A DNA stretch of 64,000 nt from Firmicutes bacterium HGW-Firmicutes-15. GTDB lineage: Bacteria; Bacillota; Syntrophomonadia; Syntrophomonadales; Syntrophomonadaceae. The first letter of the stretch is position 1; each line of letters begins with the position of its first letter. Made by a program: the position numbers and the translations under genes. Location of the stretch: contig PHAA01000026.1 of assembly GCA_002840245.1 (NCBI GenBank), forward strand, positions 1 to 64,000, given 5' to 3'. Under the pieces are notes generated by a model, which saw only the letters and a program-made list of their open reading frames with translations, searched no databases and was not told where the DNA came from. Of the stretch, positions 26,022 through 35,029 are shown piece by piece.

Positions 26022-26669
26022 GTGTTTACTGGGATAGTAGAAGAGTTAGGAACTGTGAAAAGAATTGACAGGGGCAGTAATTCTTGCCAAATTAGCATAC
26101 TAGCTAAAAAAGTCTTAGAAGACGTAAAAATTGGAGATAGCATAGCCATTAATGGAGTATGCTTAACCGTAACTAGCTTTGAATGGGACAATTTTGCAGC
26201 CGATATGATGGCTGAAACCCTGAAAAAAACGAATCTTAAAGATCTAGGCAGTGGGCAGCGGGTCAACCTGGAGAGAGCTACACGATTAGGAGATCGGATG
26301 GGTGGACACCTGGTGCAGGGCCATGTTGATGCAGTGGGAACCATTGTAGAACAGCAAAAAGTTGATATTGCCCAGATATTGCGAATTAGTGCCCCAGAAG
26401 ATCTGCTGCATTATCTGGTAGCCAAAGGATCAGTAGCTATTGATGGAATTAGTTTAACGGTTGTAGAGGTATTAGCGGATAGTTTTAAGGTATCTATCAT
26501 ACCTCATACCGCTAAGATGACTACCCTGGGTTTTAAAAAATCCGGCGATACTGTAAACCTGGAGTCAGATATTATTGGTAGATATGTTGAGAAGTTACTG
26601 AGAAGAAGCGAAGGAAAAAAGGAGACCATTTTAACATCAGAGTATTTAGCACAACATGGTTTCATATAG
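26022..26669 (+). CDS. ribE: Riboflavin synthase, alpha subunit
   Basis: It converts two molecules of 6,7-dimethyl-8-ribityllumazine to riboflavin and a pyrimidine. The protein has the two homologous lumazine-binding barrels: the first begins [10 protein letters not shown] and contains [11 protein letters not shown], and the second contains [14 protein letters not shown]. The [15 protein letters not shown] junction lies between them. Longer GTG starts exist at 26010 and 26013, but these overlap the ribD stop. GTG 26022 gives the canonical MFTGI start 11 bases after AAGGAG and two bases beyond the ribD stop. Confidence 0.95.
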   Translation: MFTGIVEELGTVKRIDRGSNSCQISILAKKVLEDVKIGDSIAINGVCLTVTSFEWDNFAADMMAETLKKTNLKDLGSGQRVNLERATRLGDRMGGHLVQGHVDAVGTIVEQQKVDIAQILRISAPEDLLHYLVAKGSVAIDGISLTVVEVLADSFKVSIIPHTAKMTTLGFKKSGDTVNLESDIIGRYVEKLLRRSEGKKETILTSEYLAQHGFI

Positions 26670-26686
26670 AAAGGGGAGGTAGTCCA

Positions 26687-27883
26687 ATGTTTAACACTAT
26701 AGAAGAAGCAATTATCGACATTAAAGAAGGAAAAATGCTGATCCTGGTAGACGATGAAGACCGTGAGAACGAAGGGGACATAATCGTAGCCGCCGACAAA
26801 TGTAATCCCGATATCATTAATTTCATGGCTAGCCATGCCAAAGGTTTGATTTGCATGCCTATGACCGGGGAACGTCTCGATGAATTGGAAATACAACCGA
26901 TGGTTATCGAAAATACGGACAACCATCAGACTGCTTTCACGGTTTCCGTAGATCATTCTACTACTACTACTGGTATTTCCGCCCACGAAAGAGCTGCTAC
27001 CATAAAGGCTTTAATATCATCTGATAGCAAGCCTTCTGACTTTAGAAAACCAGGTCACATATTTCCCCTTAGATATAGGGAAGGGGGAGTATTGCGACGG
27101 ACCGGTCACACGGAGGGTTCGATAGACCTGGCTCAGTTGGCAGGACTCTACCCCGCAAGCGTTATTTGTGAGATTATGAGTAAAGATGGTACCATGGCCA
27201 GAGTTCCTGAGTTAATTGAGTTTGCGAAAGAGAACGATATTAAAATCGTTACTATAGCGGACCTAATTCAATACCGCCGTCGCAAGGAAAAACTAATACT
27301 GCGGGTGGATGACAGCAAACTGCCGACCCAGTATGGAGATTTTACTGCGGTAGCTTATGAATCCTTATTGGATGGCAAGGATCACCTGGCTTTGGTAAAG
27401 GGCCAGTGGGAAGAAGACGAACCCATTTTGGTAAGGGTACACTCCGAATGTCTGACCGGAGATGTTTTCGGATCCGTTCGCTGCGATTGCGGAGAGCAGT
27501 TACAAACCGCCCTCGCTATGATTGAGAATGCAGGTAAAGGCGTATTCCTCTACATGCGACAGGAAGGTCGGGGAATAGGATTGGTTAATAAAATCAGGGC
27601 CTATAAACTGCAGGATCAGGGGAGAGACACAGTCCAGGCCAATCTTGACCTGGGATTTCCAGAGGATCTTCGGGATTATGGTATTGGAGCCCAGATTTTA
27701 GTCGACCTAGGGGTTAGGAAGATGCGGATGATGACTAATAACCCCAAAAAGATAAAGGGGCTGGAAGGTTATGGATTGGAGGTAGTGGAAAGGGTTGCGA
27801 TAGAAATGCCTACCACGGCTGAAAATCTTCGCTACATGCAAACTAAGAAAAATAAAATGGGACATCTCTTGGCCAGCCTGTAA
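26687..27883 (+). CDS. ribBA: Bifunctional DHBP synthase / GTP cyclohydrolase II
   Basis: A fused enzyme supplying both precursors of the lumazine. The N-terminal half (residues ~1-200) makes 3,4-dihydroxy-2-butanone 4-phosphate from ribulose 5-phosphate and has the acidic [16 protein letters not shown] and [17 protein letters not shown] motifs. The C-terminal half opens GTP, with zinc ligands C255, C266 and C268 in [19 protein letters not shown] and the RQEGRGIGL loop. All key residues are visible in both halves. It is 18 bases after ribE, with a GGGGAGG site. Confidence 0.97.
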   Translation: MFNTIEEAIIDIKEGKMLILVDDEDRENEGDIIVAADKCNPDIINFMASHAKGLICMPMTGERLDELEIQPMVIENTDNHQTAFTVSVDHSTTTTGISAHERAATIKALISSDSKPSDFRKPGHIFPLRYREGGVLRRTGHTEGSIDLAQLAGLYPASVICEIMSKDGTMARVPELIEFAKENDIKIVTIADLIQYRRRKEKLILRVDDSKLPTQYGDFTAVAYESLLDGKDHLALVKGQWEEDEPILVRVHSECLTGDVFGSVRCDCGEQLQTALAMIENAGKGVFLYMRQEGRGIGLVNKIRAYKLQDQGRDTVQANLDLGFPEDLRDYGIGAQILVDLGVRKMRMMTNNPKKIKGLEGYGLEVVERVAIEMPTTAENLRYMQTKKNKMGHLLASL

Positions 27884-27928
27884 AAAAATAATTGCGCCTT
27901 GCGCATATATTAGGAGGTATTTGTAAAA

Positions 27929-28393
27929 ATGGCAAAGATATTTGAAGGAAAACTTATAGGGGATAAACAGCGTTTCGGAATTGTGGTGACAAGATTTAAT
28001 GAGTTCATCACTAACAAACTACTTTCAGGATGCCTGGACACCTTAACCAGACATGGAGTAGATACTGATAATATCGATATAGCTTGGGTGCCGGGTGCAT
28101 TTGAGATACCCTTAGTAGCCCAGAAGATGGTCCAGAAGGATTATGATGCAGTAATTTGTCTGGGAGCAGTAATAAGGGGAGCGACTCCTCATTTTGATTA
28201 TGTAGCTGGCGAAGTTACCAAAGGCATTGCCCTGGTAGGGCTTAACTCTGGTGTACCTGTAATCTTTGGCGTAATTACCACCGATACTATTGAGCAGGCT
28301 ATAGAAAGGGCAGGCACTAAGTCTGGCAACAAGGGCTCTGATGCAGCTATAACTGCCTTGGAAATGGTGAACCTTATTAGTGAAATTAATTAA
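27929..28393 (+). CDS. ribH: 6,7-dimethyl-8-ribityllumazine synthase
   Basis: This joins the two RibBA/RibD products into lumazine and usually forms a hollow 60-subunit shell. The 154-residue length is typical. The sequence has [16 protein letters not shown], the [14 protein letters not shown] helix, [18 protein letters not shown] with the catalytic histidine, and [11 protein letters not shown]. It is preceded by TAGGAGG and ends the operon at a clear terminator. Confidence 0.97.
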   Translation: MAKIFEGKLIGDKQRFGIVVTRFNEFITNKLLSGCLDTLTRHGVDTDNIDIAWVPGAFEIPLVAQKMVQKDYDAVICLGAVIRGATPHFDYVAGEVTKGIALVGLNSGVPVIFGVITTDTIEQAIERAGTKSGNKGSDAAITALEMVNLISEIN

Positions 28394-28403
28394 CAAACAA
28401 AAG

Positions 28404-28439
28404 AAGGCTGTTAGGATGATTCCTAGCAGCCTTTTATTT
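28404..28439 (+). terminator. Terminator of the riboflavin operon
   Basis: AAGGCTGTTAGGA pairs with TCCTAGCAGCCTT (one G-U pair) around TGAT, followed by TTATTT. Confidence 0.88.
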
Positions 28440-28446
28440 CGATAAG

Positions 28447-28980
28447 CTATTGATCTTCAGGATTACCAATAATGATCTTTTTAACTGTGCCATTTTCCAC
28501 TTTAAAAAGAACATATTTATCCGAGCCATAATAAGCATCAAAGATTTCCGGCTTACCCTCGGTATAGGCACGAGTATAGTTGGACCCGAATTTATCCAGT
28601 ACCTTATCAAAGCTATCATTGACTTTGATACTGCGCGAGCTAGATAAATCACCAACTCCGATATCAACCTTAACTAGAATATTAGTTTTGCCGGTAAAGG
28701 TCAAAAGAATGTCCTGATCCATCGGCCGATAAATACCGCTTTTGCCCAGATCTTTGCCTTCCGGATATAGCTTCAGCACTTCATCCCGAGTAGATTTGCC
28801 CACCGTTATGGTGCCATGCGGGCTAGTTAAGAGAAAATCACTATCAGCTAGTATGGTTTGCTGTGGAGGGTTCTCTCTTATGACATTCGAGTCGCTGTTG
28901 GAAAACCAAAGAAAACATGATACTACTGTCAGGACAATAAATACCACCAGTAGGGTTTCTTTTTTATCGTTAACTCTCAA
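28447..28980 (-). CDS. Membrane-anchored protein of unknown function (177 aa)
   Basis: One N-terminal hydrophobic helix (residues ~9-26, LLVVFIVLTVVSCFLWF) would anchor an external domain of about 150 residues. That domain contains two similar modules with the pattern ITVGKSTRDEVLKLYPEGKD and SIKVNDSFDKVLDKFGSNY. Each is a short strand plus a helix ending in an aromatic, as in BLIP/SmpA-like repeats. I cannot name the family. The start is TTG at 28980, nine bases after GGGAGG; no better ATG exists. It converges on the rib operon terminator. Confidence 0.65.
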   Translation of the reverse strand: MRVNDKKETLLVVFIVLTVVSCFLWFSNSDSNVIRENPPQQTILADSDFLLTSPHGTITVGKSTRDEVLKLYPEGKDLGKSGIYRPMDQDILLTFTGKTNILVKVDIGVGDLSSSRSIKVNDSFDKVLDKFGSNYTRAYTEGKPEIFDAYYGSDKYVLFKVENGTVKKIIIGNPEDQ

Positions 28981-29189
28981 GTGTATACACCTCCCAATAA
29001 GGTTAATTATACGGTGAAACTCACTAAAGAGATAGGTAAAAACTCTTGGTAAGTAATAGTAGTATCAAATGCAATAGTACGAAATAATAAAGAAGGGAGT
29101 ATAGGATTACTACCCCATCTCCCCTCTAAGATGATAAAACTAATTATAATGCTGTCCTAGTGGAAGCTTTTCTTACCACTAATAATTTA

Positions 29190-29260
29190 TCCAAAGAAAA
29201 TTACCACTTTCTTGTGCATGTCGGAAAATGTCAGGATCAACCGACTGCATAAGAAAGTGG
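29190..29260 (-). terminator. Long hairpin terminator downstream of the gcdA-like gene
   Basis: About 20 base pairs of stem (arms 29204-29224 and 29241-29260, CCACTTTCTT with AAGAAAGTGG at the base) lie 50 bases beyond the minus-strand stop at 29311. The minus strand continues TAATTTTCTTT. It is likely the end of the decarboxylase operon, or a 3' end stabiliser. The remainder of 28981-29310 shows nothing else I can support. Confidence 0.65.
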
Positions 29261-29310
29261 CATCTATAATAATGAGGAGGTGAGATATAACATTTTTACT
29301 GTATAAATGG

Positions 29311-31044
29311 TTAACCCTTGATAACCCTTGGAGTTATCTGCTGGTGAATAGCACAAATGGACGTCGGGTTTTGATAAACGGAGCCCACAAATGCCTGGCA
29401 GTATTTGCGCAAATCGGTGTAGTTTACTATTTCATCAACCATTCCTGTTTTGGCACAATATGCAGGTCTTGATTTATCAAAGTATTCCTGAATCATATCG
29501 TTCATTTTGGCGATGGTAGGTTCTAAAGACTTACCAGCATCTTTATCCTTAACAAGCCGGCGGGCGTATGAAGCAGCAGCTGCCGTCTCGCCGTGCATTA
29601 CATATACTTCAGTGGTTGCAGTGCCTAGTGTGAAGGCGTTATTATTATTGGCTTGCGGGCCTCCCAACACATAGTGAGCAGCTGCGGTACCTTTTCTTAA
29701 TAGAATCGTCATCATTGGATTGTCAGTTTGTTCTATGGAATATATTAATGACATTCCCAAACCCAGCATTTCCTGTTTTTCAGCTGTGTCTCCAACGTCG
29801 ATACCCGTAGTATCCTGGACCCAAATTACAGGAATACGATCACGACCACAGAAGGTCACAAACTCGCTCATTTTGATAAGCCCTTCGCGGTATAACTTTC
29901 CGCCAATTCCTTGATAATCTGCATACTTAGGATAATCAGCACCTAATACTCCCTGGTTATTGGCAATAAAACCACAAATATAGCCATCAATCTTAGCTAG
30001 TCCACAGTACATTTCAATGCCATAGTCAGGTTTAAATTCCATATGTTCACTATTGTCAAAGAGCCGAGCCAGTACTTCATCCATAGCATAAACTCTCTTC
30101 TGATTAAAGGGAACCAAACTGTAGAGATCAGAAGTTGGGAATTTGGGTTCAGCAGGATCTGCTACTCTGAAAAAGTCTGGGGCATAAGCGGGCATAGCAT
30201 CCATATATTTTTTGATTTGGTCCAAAACGGCTTCTTCAGTATCACAAACATCTCTGAAAAATCCGGTTACATCGTGATGGATTTCAACTCGGCCCGGAGG
30301 AGTTGTTTTCATTCCACGAGTAGCGTTAATCAAAGCTTCAGCAGCTTCGTCATCAACATAACCTTTAGGGTTCATACCACCAACGATACCCGCGCCACCA
30401 ACGGCCATATTGGCTTTTTTGTGGGCGATTAAAACTGTAGGACTTATCGAGTGATAACCTCCACCGGCAGGGTTAGTTCCATAAATACCGACGATGATCG
30501 GGATACCTAGTTTTTGCAGTTCTGCATGACGGAAGAAGGGTGTACCACTGCCTCTGCGGTTCGGGTACAGCGTTTCCTGTTCCATCAACTTGGCGCCGCT
30601 GCAATTTAGCACCCATACCAGGGGAATGTGTAATCTTTTGGCAATATCAGTTATCCGCAGAACATTGTCAGCTTGTCCGTTAAGCCAAGCACCAGCCATT
30701 ACTTTATTGTTTGATGCAATTATAACGGCCCACTTGCCATTGATTTTGCCTAATCCGTCAATTACTCCGGTGTTGCCTTCTTCATTCTTAGCCGGATCGT
30801 AGATAGTATGCAATGGGCACCAAGTGCCTGGATCAACCAGGTACTCCAGACGCTGCCAGGCAGTCATCTCACCGAGTTCGTTCATCTTTTCGGTTGATTT
30901 CCCATTGTTTTTGACCCTGTCTACCTCTTTAGCTACTTCTGCTTCGGCATTCTTTATTTCTTCAATATTTTTCTTAAGCTCCCGGGCCAATTCCTTACCA
31001 ATGGGAGGCATTTCCTTCCAATAAGGATGCATGGCATATCCCAT
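29311..31044 (-). CDS. gcdA: Glutaconyl-CoA decarboxylase alpha (carboxyltransferase) subunit
   Basis: The carboxyltransferase of a sodium-translocating biotin decarboxylase. It moves the carboxyl group from glutaconyl-CoA to the biotin carrier, leaving crotonyl-CoA. At 577 residues it has the two-domain crotonase-type architecture of GcdA, with the N-terminal extension MGYAMHPYWKEMPPIGKELA seen in that subfamily. The CoA-binding GGGYHSISP and AVGGAGIVGGMNPKGYVDDEA regions are in the first half, and VLGADYPKYADYQGIGGKLYREG and GMSLIYSIEQTDNPMMTI in the second. The start is supported by ATGGAGGA seven bases upstream. It is last in the minus-strand operon carrier - dehydrogenase - gcdA. The carrier and membrane subunits are nearby, which favours glutaconyl-CoA over propionyl-CoA, but substrate is inferred. 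Confidence 0.85.
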   Translation of the reverse strand: MGYAMHPYWKEMPPIGKELARELKKNIEEIKNAEAEVAKEVDRVKNNGKSTEKMNELGEMTAWQRLEYLVDPGTWCPLHTIYDPAKNEEGNTGVIDGLGKINGKWAVIIASNNKVMAGAWLNGQADNVLRITDIAKRLHIPLVWVLNCSGAKLMEQETLYPNRRGSGTPFFRHAELQKLGIPIIVGIYGTNPAGGGYHSISPTVLIAHKKANMAVGGAGIVGGMNPKGYVDDEAAEALINATRGMKTTPPGRVEIHHDVTGFFRDVCDTEEAVLDQIKKYMDAMPAYAPDFFRVADPAEPKFPTSDLYSLVPFNQKRVYAMDEVLARLFDNSEHMEFKPDYGIEMYCGLAKIDGYICGFIANNQGVLGADYPKYADYQGIGGKLYREGLIKMSEFVTFCGRDRIPVIWVQDTTGIDVGDTAEKQEMLGLGMSLIYSIEQTDNPMMTILLRKGTAAAHYVLGGPQANNNNAFTLGTATTEVYVMHGETAAAASYARRLVKDKDAGKSLEPTIAKMNDMIQEYFDKSRPAYCAKTGMVDEIVNYTDLRKYCQAFVGSVYQNPTSICAIHQQITPRVIKG

Positions 31045-31102
31045 TTTAATTCCTCCATTCTACTGCCACAAACGGCAGGTATTGGTCTATACTATTAGCT
31101 TA

Positions 31103-32260
31103 CTATCTGTTGGGGGAGTAACCTAATTCAATATTAGCGATAATCTGATTATGCATATTTGAGGTTCCTTCAAGAGTTTCAAACTGTTTAGCATCACGCA
31201 GCCATCTGCCACAAGGATACTCAGTTGAATAACCATATGAACCGTATATTTTCATTGCCATGTTAGCACCATTAACTGCTGCATGACAGCCCATTAGCTT
31301 GGCCGCAGAAGTTGCTTGCTGACTGGGCAGTTTATTATCTTTTAACCATGCAGCATGATAAACCATAAGTTTAGCTGCTTCATCTTCCAGGATCATATCG
31401 GCAATCTGTTGCTGAATCATCTGATATTTTCCGATTGGTTTGCCAAACTGAGTGCGTTCCTGAGCATACTGAACTGAACCTGCCAAGCATGCTGCTGAAA
31501 GCGCTGCTGAACCAGTGGCGCAACCCATACGGGTGTTGTTCAATTGCCACATACAAATTAAGAAACCTTTGTTTAATGGGCCTAAAAGGTTTTCTTTAGG
31601 AATCATTGCATTCTCGAAAACTAGTTCTGAGGTCGGAGCAGGCCACATACCGACTTTCTTGAGAATTGGAATTCTGGTAATGCCAGGGGTATTGTTATAG
31701 TCAACTATAAAGCAGGATATGCCTTTAGCGCCGGCGCCTTTTTCAGTTACAGCATATAATAGTCCGACATCACAACTATGTCCTCCGGATATCCACATCT
31801 TGGTGCCGTTTAATAACCAGTGGTCGCCCTTGTCGGCGGCAAAGGTTTTCATGCTAGCTACATCGGAACCGGTGTTAGGTTCGGTAATAGAAAAGCTTCC
31901 AACTGATGAGCCATCTACCCAACCGGGGATATATTTTTGTTTTTGCTCATCAGTACCATATTCATTAACAGTCATCGCAGGGCCCCAGCAGTTACCGCTG
32001 ATAGCAAGTCTCCAGGAAGTATGAACCTTGGAGATTTCATAAAGTGCTAAAACGCCTTCCATCCAACCCATGCCATTTCCGCCGTACTCTTCTGGTATGC
32101 TCCACCCTAACAGGCCCAGATCGCCCATTTTAGTGAGTATTTCTCTGCGGTAGTAGTGGTTTTCTTCATCCTGGTCAACATAAGGAGCAATTTCCTTTTC
32201 AGCAAAATTGCGGGCCATATCCTGTACCATTCTTTGTTCTTCGGTTAATCCAAAATCCAT
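31103..32260 (-). CDS. Acyl-CoA dehydrogenase, probable non-decarboxylating glutaryl-CoA dehydrogenase
   Basis: A 385-residue FAD acyl-CoA dehydrogenase. It has the family signatures FSITEPNTGSDVASM, the FAD-binding WISGGHSCDVG region and the catalytic base E364 in LEGTSNMH. It sits between the biotin carrier and the carboxyltransferase of a glutaconyl-CoA decarboxylase, so glutaryl-CoA is the likely substrate and glutaconyl-CoA the product. Aligned by eye to decarboxylating glutaryl-CoA dehydrogenases, the Tyr before the catalytic Glu is replaced by Leu (L363). The Glu and Ser near the active-site Arg are Ser and Leu. Those positions are reported to matter for decarboxylation, which fits a non-decarboxylating enzyme. 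A GGGGAGGA site precedes the ATG. Confidence 0.8.
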   Translation of the reverse strand: MDFGLTEEQRMVQDMARNFAEKEIAPYVDQDEENHYYRREILTKMGDLGLLGWSIPEEYGGNGMGWMEGVLALYEISKVHTSWRLAISGNCWGPAMTVNEYGTDEQKQKYIPGWVDGSSVGSFSITEPNTGSDVASMKTFAADKGDHWLLNGTKMWISGGHSCDVGLLYAVTEKGAGAKGISCFIVDYNNTPGITRIPILKKVGMWPAPTSELVFENAMIPKENLLGPLNKGFLICMWQLNNTRMGCATGSAALSAACLAGSVQYAQERTQFGKPIGKYQMIQQQIADMILEDEAAKLMVYHAAWLKDNKLPSQQATSAAKLMGCHAAVNGANMAMKIYGSYGYSTEYPCGRWLRDAKQFETLEGTSNMHNQIIANIELGYSPNR

Positions 32261-32342
32261 GGTGAATATCCTCCCCTAAATAAATGTTAGAACTGCCCTC
32301 AATTTAAAGAGGGAGGGCTATACCTCAAAAACCTTTTGGCAT

Positions 32343-32552
32343 TTACTCAATTACAGCTAAAATATCGCCTTCTTCAACCTTATCGCCGACCTTAACCTTA
32401 ATTTCTTTCACTGTGCCGTCAGAACCGAATACGGGGTTTTCCATCTTCATAGCCTCTAATATTATTAACTCATCATCTTCGGTTACCACTTGACCGATCT
32501 CCATATTAATTTCGAGAATTTTTCCGGCTAAAGGACTTTCTAGATTTGCCAT
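32343..32552 (-). CDS. Biotin carboxyl carrier subunit of decarboxylase
   Basis: A 69-residue biotinyl domain with the biotin-attachment motif LEAMKMENP, modified lysine K36. It is a compact carrier without the alanine/proline-rich linker seen in larger GcdC or OadA proteins. It would shuttle the carboxyl group from the alpha subunit to the membrane beta subunit. The start is supported by GGAGG nine bases upstream. It heads the three recognised genes of the minus-strand operon. Confidence 0.92.
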   Translation of the reverse strand: MANLESPLAGKILEINMEIGQVVTEDDELIILEAMKMENPVFGSDGTVKEIKVKVGDKVEEGDILAVIE

Positions 32553-32594
32553 TTTATTACCTCCAATTAAATTTATTAAAAATAACTTGTACTA

Positions 32595-32693
32595 TTATTG
32601 TAGGAATTCAGTTGAGACTACTTTTCCATCCTGAGTTATAGTTTCAGAAATAAAGAATCGGTTTCGACCTGGATATCTTGTTCTATTTATCAT
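32595..32693 (-). CDS. Possible small leader protein (32 aa) in the decarboxylase operon
   Basis: A 33-codon frame between the sigma-54 promoter and the biotin carrier encodes MINRTRYPGRNRFFISET and then a further 14 residues ending EFLQ. The composition looks protein-like. AGGAGG is present, but only one base from the ATG, which is too close for efficient initiation. It could be coupled to the 12-codon frame that ends immediately upstream. I do not recognise it. Confidence 0.3.
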   Translation of the reverse strand: MINRTRYPGRNRFFISETITQDGKVVSTEFLQ

Positions 32694-32700
32694 GCCTCCT

Positions 32701-32739
32701 TTATTCCGATTGTTCAGCAGTGCTTAAGCGTACAGCCAT
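32701..32739 (-). CDS. Possible 12-residue leader peptide
   Basis: ATG GCT ... GAA TAA encodes MAVRLSTAEQSE, preceded by AAAGGA. Its stop overlaps the AGGAGG of the next small frame (at 32693). It lies about 30 bases after the predicted sigma-54 transcription start. It may be a regulatory leader or chance. Confidence 0.25.
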   Translation of the reverse strand: MAVRLSTAEQSE

Positions 32740-33353
32740 TCATTCCTTTAAACACCATACTATAGGATTACCAAACTATTAATGCAAAAAACATGCCAGG
32801 TCATAATGAATCTGTAATAATAATCCGAATATTTATCGGTGTTTGGTTACAAGGGGTGGATTTGGGTCATTAATGAAGGCACGGTGTTGCGGATTAATAT
32901 CTTTCCCATCCATGAGTTCAAGCAATATAGATGAATGCTCCGATATTTGTCATTTGGGCTTTTGCTTCTGACACAGCCAGCATACATCGTTCGATAGAAT
33001 TTTTGACCCTATTCCTGCTATAGGGTTAAAACATATTCAATAGTGTTCACTTACTCATACACCTGTGTGGTTTCACCAACATTATAATAATTGCGATATC
33101 TTAATACGTAATAATCATGCCGTGGTTGAAAAAATGGTTAAATTCGGTTGTCAGCCCGCGATGGAGATCATTTTCTCTGTTTGTCCCGCCTGTTAAACAT
33201 ATTGTTTTGAAGGAGGTTAGTTTTAATAAGTTTGTATCCCCCTTTCATTGCCCGCTGAATCAAATCCGCCGGGCAAAATATTATGCCTTGAAGTACGGCT
33301 CTAAAGGAAGGCAAAAATGGAATTGGGTTAATGATTTAGGGCTTTATCAATGT
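32740..33353. other. Divergent regulatory region between decarboxylase operons
   Basis: No gene is supported. It holds the minus-strand sigma-54 promoter (32783) and leads to the plus-strand one (33354), about 560 bases apart. Candidate enhancer-like repeats are TCCGAATATTTATCGG (CCGA arms 32825-32828 and 32836-32839) and TCCGATATTTGTC at 32939-32951. An activator bound here could serve both directions. Confidence 0.5.
32783..32798 (-). promoter_or_regulatory. Sigma-54 (-24/-12) promoter of the biotin carrier-dehydrogenase-gcdA operon
   Basis: Minus-strand sequence TGGCATGTTTTTTGCA has the GG and GC exactly 10 bases apart. Transcription would start near 32772, about 220 bases before the carrier gene. 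Confidence 0.75.
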
Positions 33354-33369
33354 TGGCATATAATTTGCA
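33354..33369 (+). promoter_or_regulatory. Sigma-54 promoter of the permease/beta-subunit operon
   Basis: TGGCATATAATTTGCA with GG-N10-GC spacing. It is 41 bases before ATG 33411, which also supports that start over the longer frame opening at 33117. Confidence 0.8.
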
Positions 33370-33410
33370 TAGTTAATATCTTGGATTATGTAAAAAGGAG
33401 GGGGTGGCGG

Positions 33411-34676
33411 ATGGCAGCAATAGCAGTTGCAGTTTTTGTCTTGGCATATGGATTAATAATATCGGAAAAGCTTCATCGGGCAGTGATAAGTTTGGCCGGG
33501 GCTGTCATCATAATACTTTTTGGGATTTTGACCCAGGAAGAAGCAATTAGAGGCATCGATTTTAATACCATAGGCTTATTAATAGGAATGATGATTATTG
33601 TTAATATTACCCGTAGAAGCGGCGTATTTGGCTATATCGCCATAAAGGCGGCCAAAATGTCTAGAGGAGACCCGGTTAGATTGCTGGTACTCTTGACGAT
33701 AATCACCGCCTTCTTATCAGCCTTTCTGGGTAGTGTAACCGTGGTGATGTTAATGGTGCCAGTCACATTTTCAATCACCGATAGACTTAATATAAAGCCT
33801 CATCCTTTTCTGCTATGCGAAATAATAGGTTCGAATATCGGAGGTACGGCTACCCCGGTCGGTGATCCTCCTAATATGCTTATTGCTTCAGCCACGGGTC
33901 TAGGATTTACGGATTTCATTGTAAACCTTACTCCGGTAGTTTTGGCCATTCTTGGTATAACGCTTGTATTAGTGGTTTTGATATACCGGCGCATACTTAA
34001 AGCAACTGAAGCAGACAAGCAGAAGGTTATGGAACTGAACGAGTTGGAGGCTATCAAGGATTGGCTTCTGCTAAAAAGATCTCTAATTATATTGGGTATT
34101 ACTATAACGGGATTTGCTTTGCATAAGACCTTGCATCTGGAGACGGCGGTCATTGCTTTGGCAGGCGCAATGATCCTGATGATAGTCACCCGGGAAGAGC
34201 CGGAAGAGATTATGCTTACGATAGAATGGGCTACCCTGTTCTTTTTTATGGGTTTATTCGTACTGGTTGAAGCTCTGGTTAAAGTAGGGGTTATTGAGAA
34301 TTTGGCTATACAAGCACTAACTTTTACCCAGGGTAATTTCGCCTTAACTGCACTACTTGTGCTTTGGATGTCTGGGATAGCCTCGGCATTTGTGGATAAT
34401 ATTCCCTTTGTAGCAGCTATGATTCCGCTGATCAAGGATATTGGAGTGCTGACTGAAATGCCTATGGATCCACTATGGTGGTCATTAGCCTTGGGGGCGT
34501 GTCTGGGAGGGAATGGGACCGTGATTGGTGCTTCGGCTAATGTGGTTGTGGCAGGCATCAGCGATAGAAATGGATATCACATTACTTTTATGGATTACCT
34601 GAAAATAGGATTTCCCTTAATGATAGTATCTCTGATCATTAGTACAGTATTTGTATACTTTATGTATTTAATGTAA
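33411..34676 (+). CDS. ArsB/NhaD-type (SLC13-like) ion permease
   Basis: An integral membrane transporter of the ion-transporter superfamily, 421 residues with about eleven hydrophobic helices. The signature loop GSNIGGTATPVGDPPNML is at ~145-162. A second inverted-repeat copy has ASAFVDNIPFVAAMIPL and CLGGNGTVIGASANVVV. The reading frame is open from 33117, but the real start is ATG 33411 behind AAAGGAGGGGG and after the sigma-54 promoter. Family members export arsenite, exchange sodium for protons (NhaD) or import dicarboxylates. Next to a sodium-pumping decarboxylase, sodium/proton exchange or dicarboxylate uptake are the best guesses. Confidence 0.8.
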   Translation: MAAIAVAVFVLAYGLIISEKLHRAVISLAGAVIIILFGILTQEEAIRGIDFNTIGLLIGMMIIVNITRRSGVFGYIAIKAAKMSRGDPVRLLVLLTIITAFLSAFLGSVTVVMLMVPVTFSITDRLNIKPHPFLLCEIIGSNIGGTATPVGDPPNMLIASATGLGFTDFIVNLTPVVLAILGITLVLVVLIYRRILKATEADKQKVMELNELEAIKDWLLLKRSLIILGITITGFALHKTLHLETAVIALAGAMILMIVTREEPEEIMLTIEWATLFFFMGLFVLVEALVKVGVIENLAIQALTFTQGNFALTALLVLWMSGIASAFVDNIPFVAAMIPLIKDIGVLTEMPMDPLWWSLALGACLGGNGTVIGASANVVVAGISDRNGYHITFMDYLKIGFPLMIVSLIISTVFVYFMYLM

Positions 34677-34751
34677 CCAATAGTAAAAACGTATGGTCTG
34701 AGATTGACTTGGATAATATGCGATCAAAAGATTGGGTGAGGGGGGAATGGG

Positions 34752-34844
34752 ATGTTTACAACAATGCAAAATATTATCGGTGGGTTAGCCTGTTTATCTA
34801 TTGCTGTGATATATGTAATACTCATCAGAAAGGAATTGCTCTAA
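34752..34844 (+). CDS. Tiny membrane protein (30 aa), decarboxylase-associated
   Basis: A 30-residue single-helix protein (MFTTMQNIIGGLACLSIAVI and then YVILIRKELL). The GAGGGGGGAATGGG ribosome binding site is clear. It lies between the permease and the beta subunit, and 24 bases before another tiny membrane protein. Sodium-pumping decarboxylases have a small gamma/delta (OadG/MmdD/GcdD) membrane subunit that stabilises the complex, and this may be a minimal analogue. That is inference from size, topology and position; no homology is obvious. Confidence 0.6.
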   Translation: MFTTMQNIIGGLACLSIAVIYVILIRKELL

Positions 34845-34868
34845 AAATAGTCTGATAGGAGGGATAAT

Positions 34869-35000
34869 ATGCAATCTATATCGTTAGCACTTCAGATTTA
34901 TGGTCTGAGCTTCATAATAGCGTTTTTAGTCGCTGTTATGATCAAAGGTCTACTGTTCAGTATCCGGCATTTCTCCCGCGATACTTCTGAAAAACAATAG
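34869..35000 (+). CDS. Tiny membrane protein (43 aa), OadG-like candidate
   Basis: A 43-residue protein with one hydrophobic helix (LALQIYGLSFIIAFLVAVMI) followed by a basic, hydrophilic tail (RHFSRDTSEKQ), the topology of OadG-type small subunits. An ATAGGAGGG site precedes the ATG. It ends 29 bases before the beta subunit. Together with the 30-residue protein upstream it makes a pair of unannotated small subunits. Confidence 0.65.
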   Translation: MQSISLALQIYGLSFIIAFLVAVMIKGLLFSIRHFSRDTSEKQ

Positions 35001-35029
35001 GGTGCAGATTAGAAAGTGAGGATAGTTTA

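Noticed and set aside
29260-29310. GAGGAGGTGA on the plus strand
   Set aside because: It looks like a ribosome binding site but no reading frame follows; it lies downstream of the minus-strand gcdA.
33117-33410. N-terminal extension of the permease frame
   Set aside because: The sigma-54 promoter and AAAGGAGG fall inside it, so translation starts at 33411.
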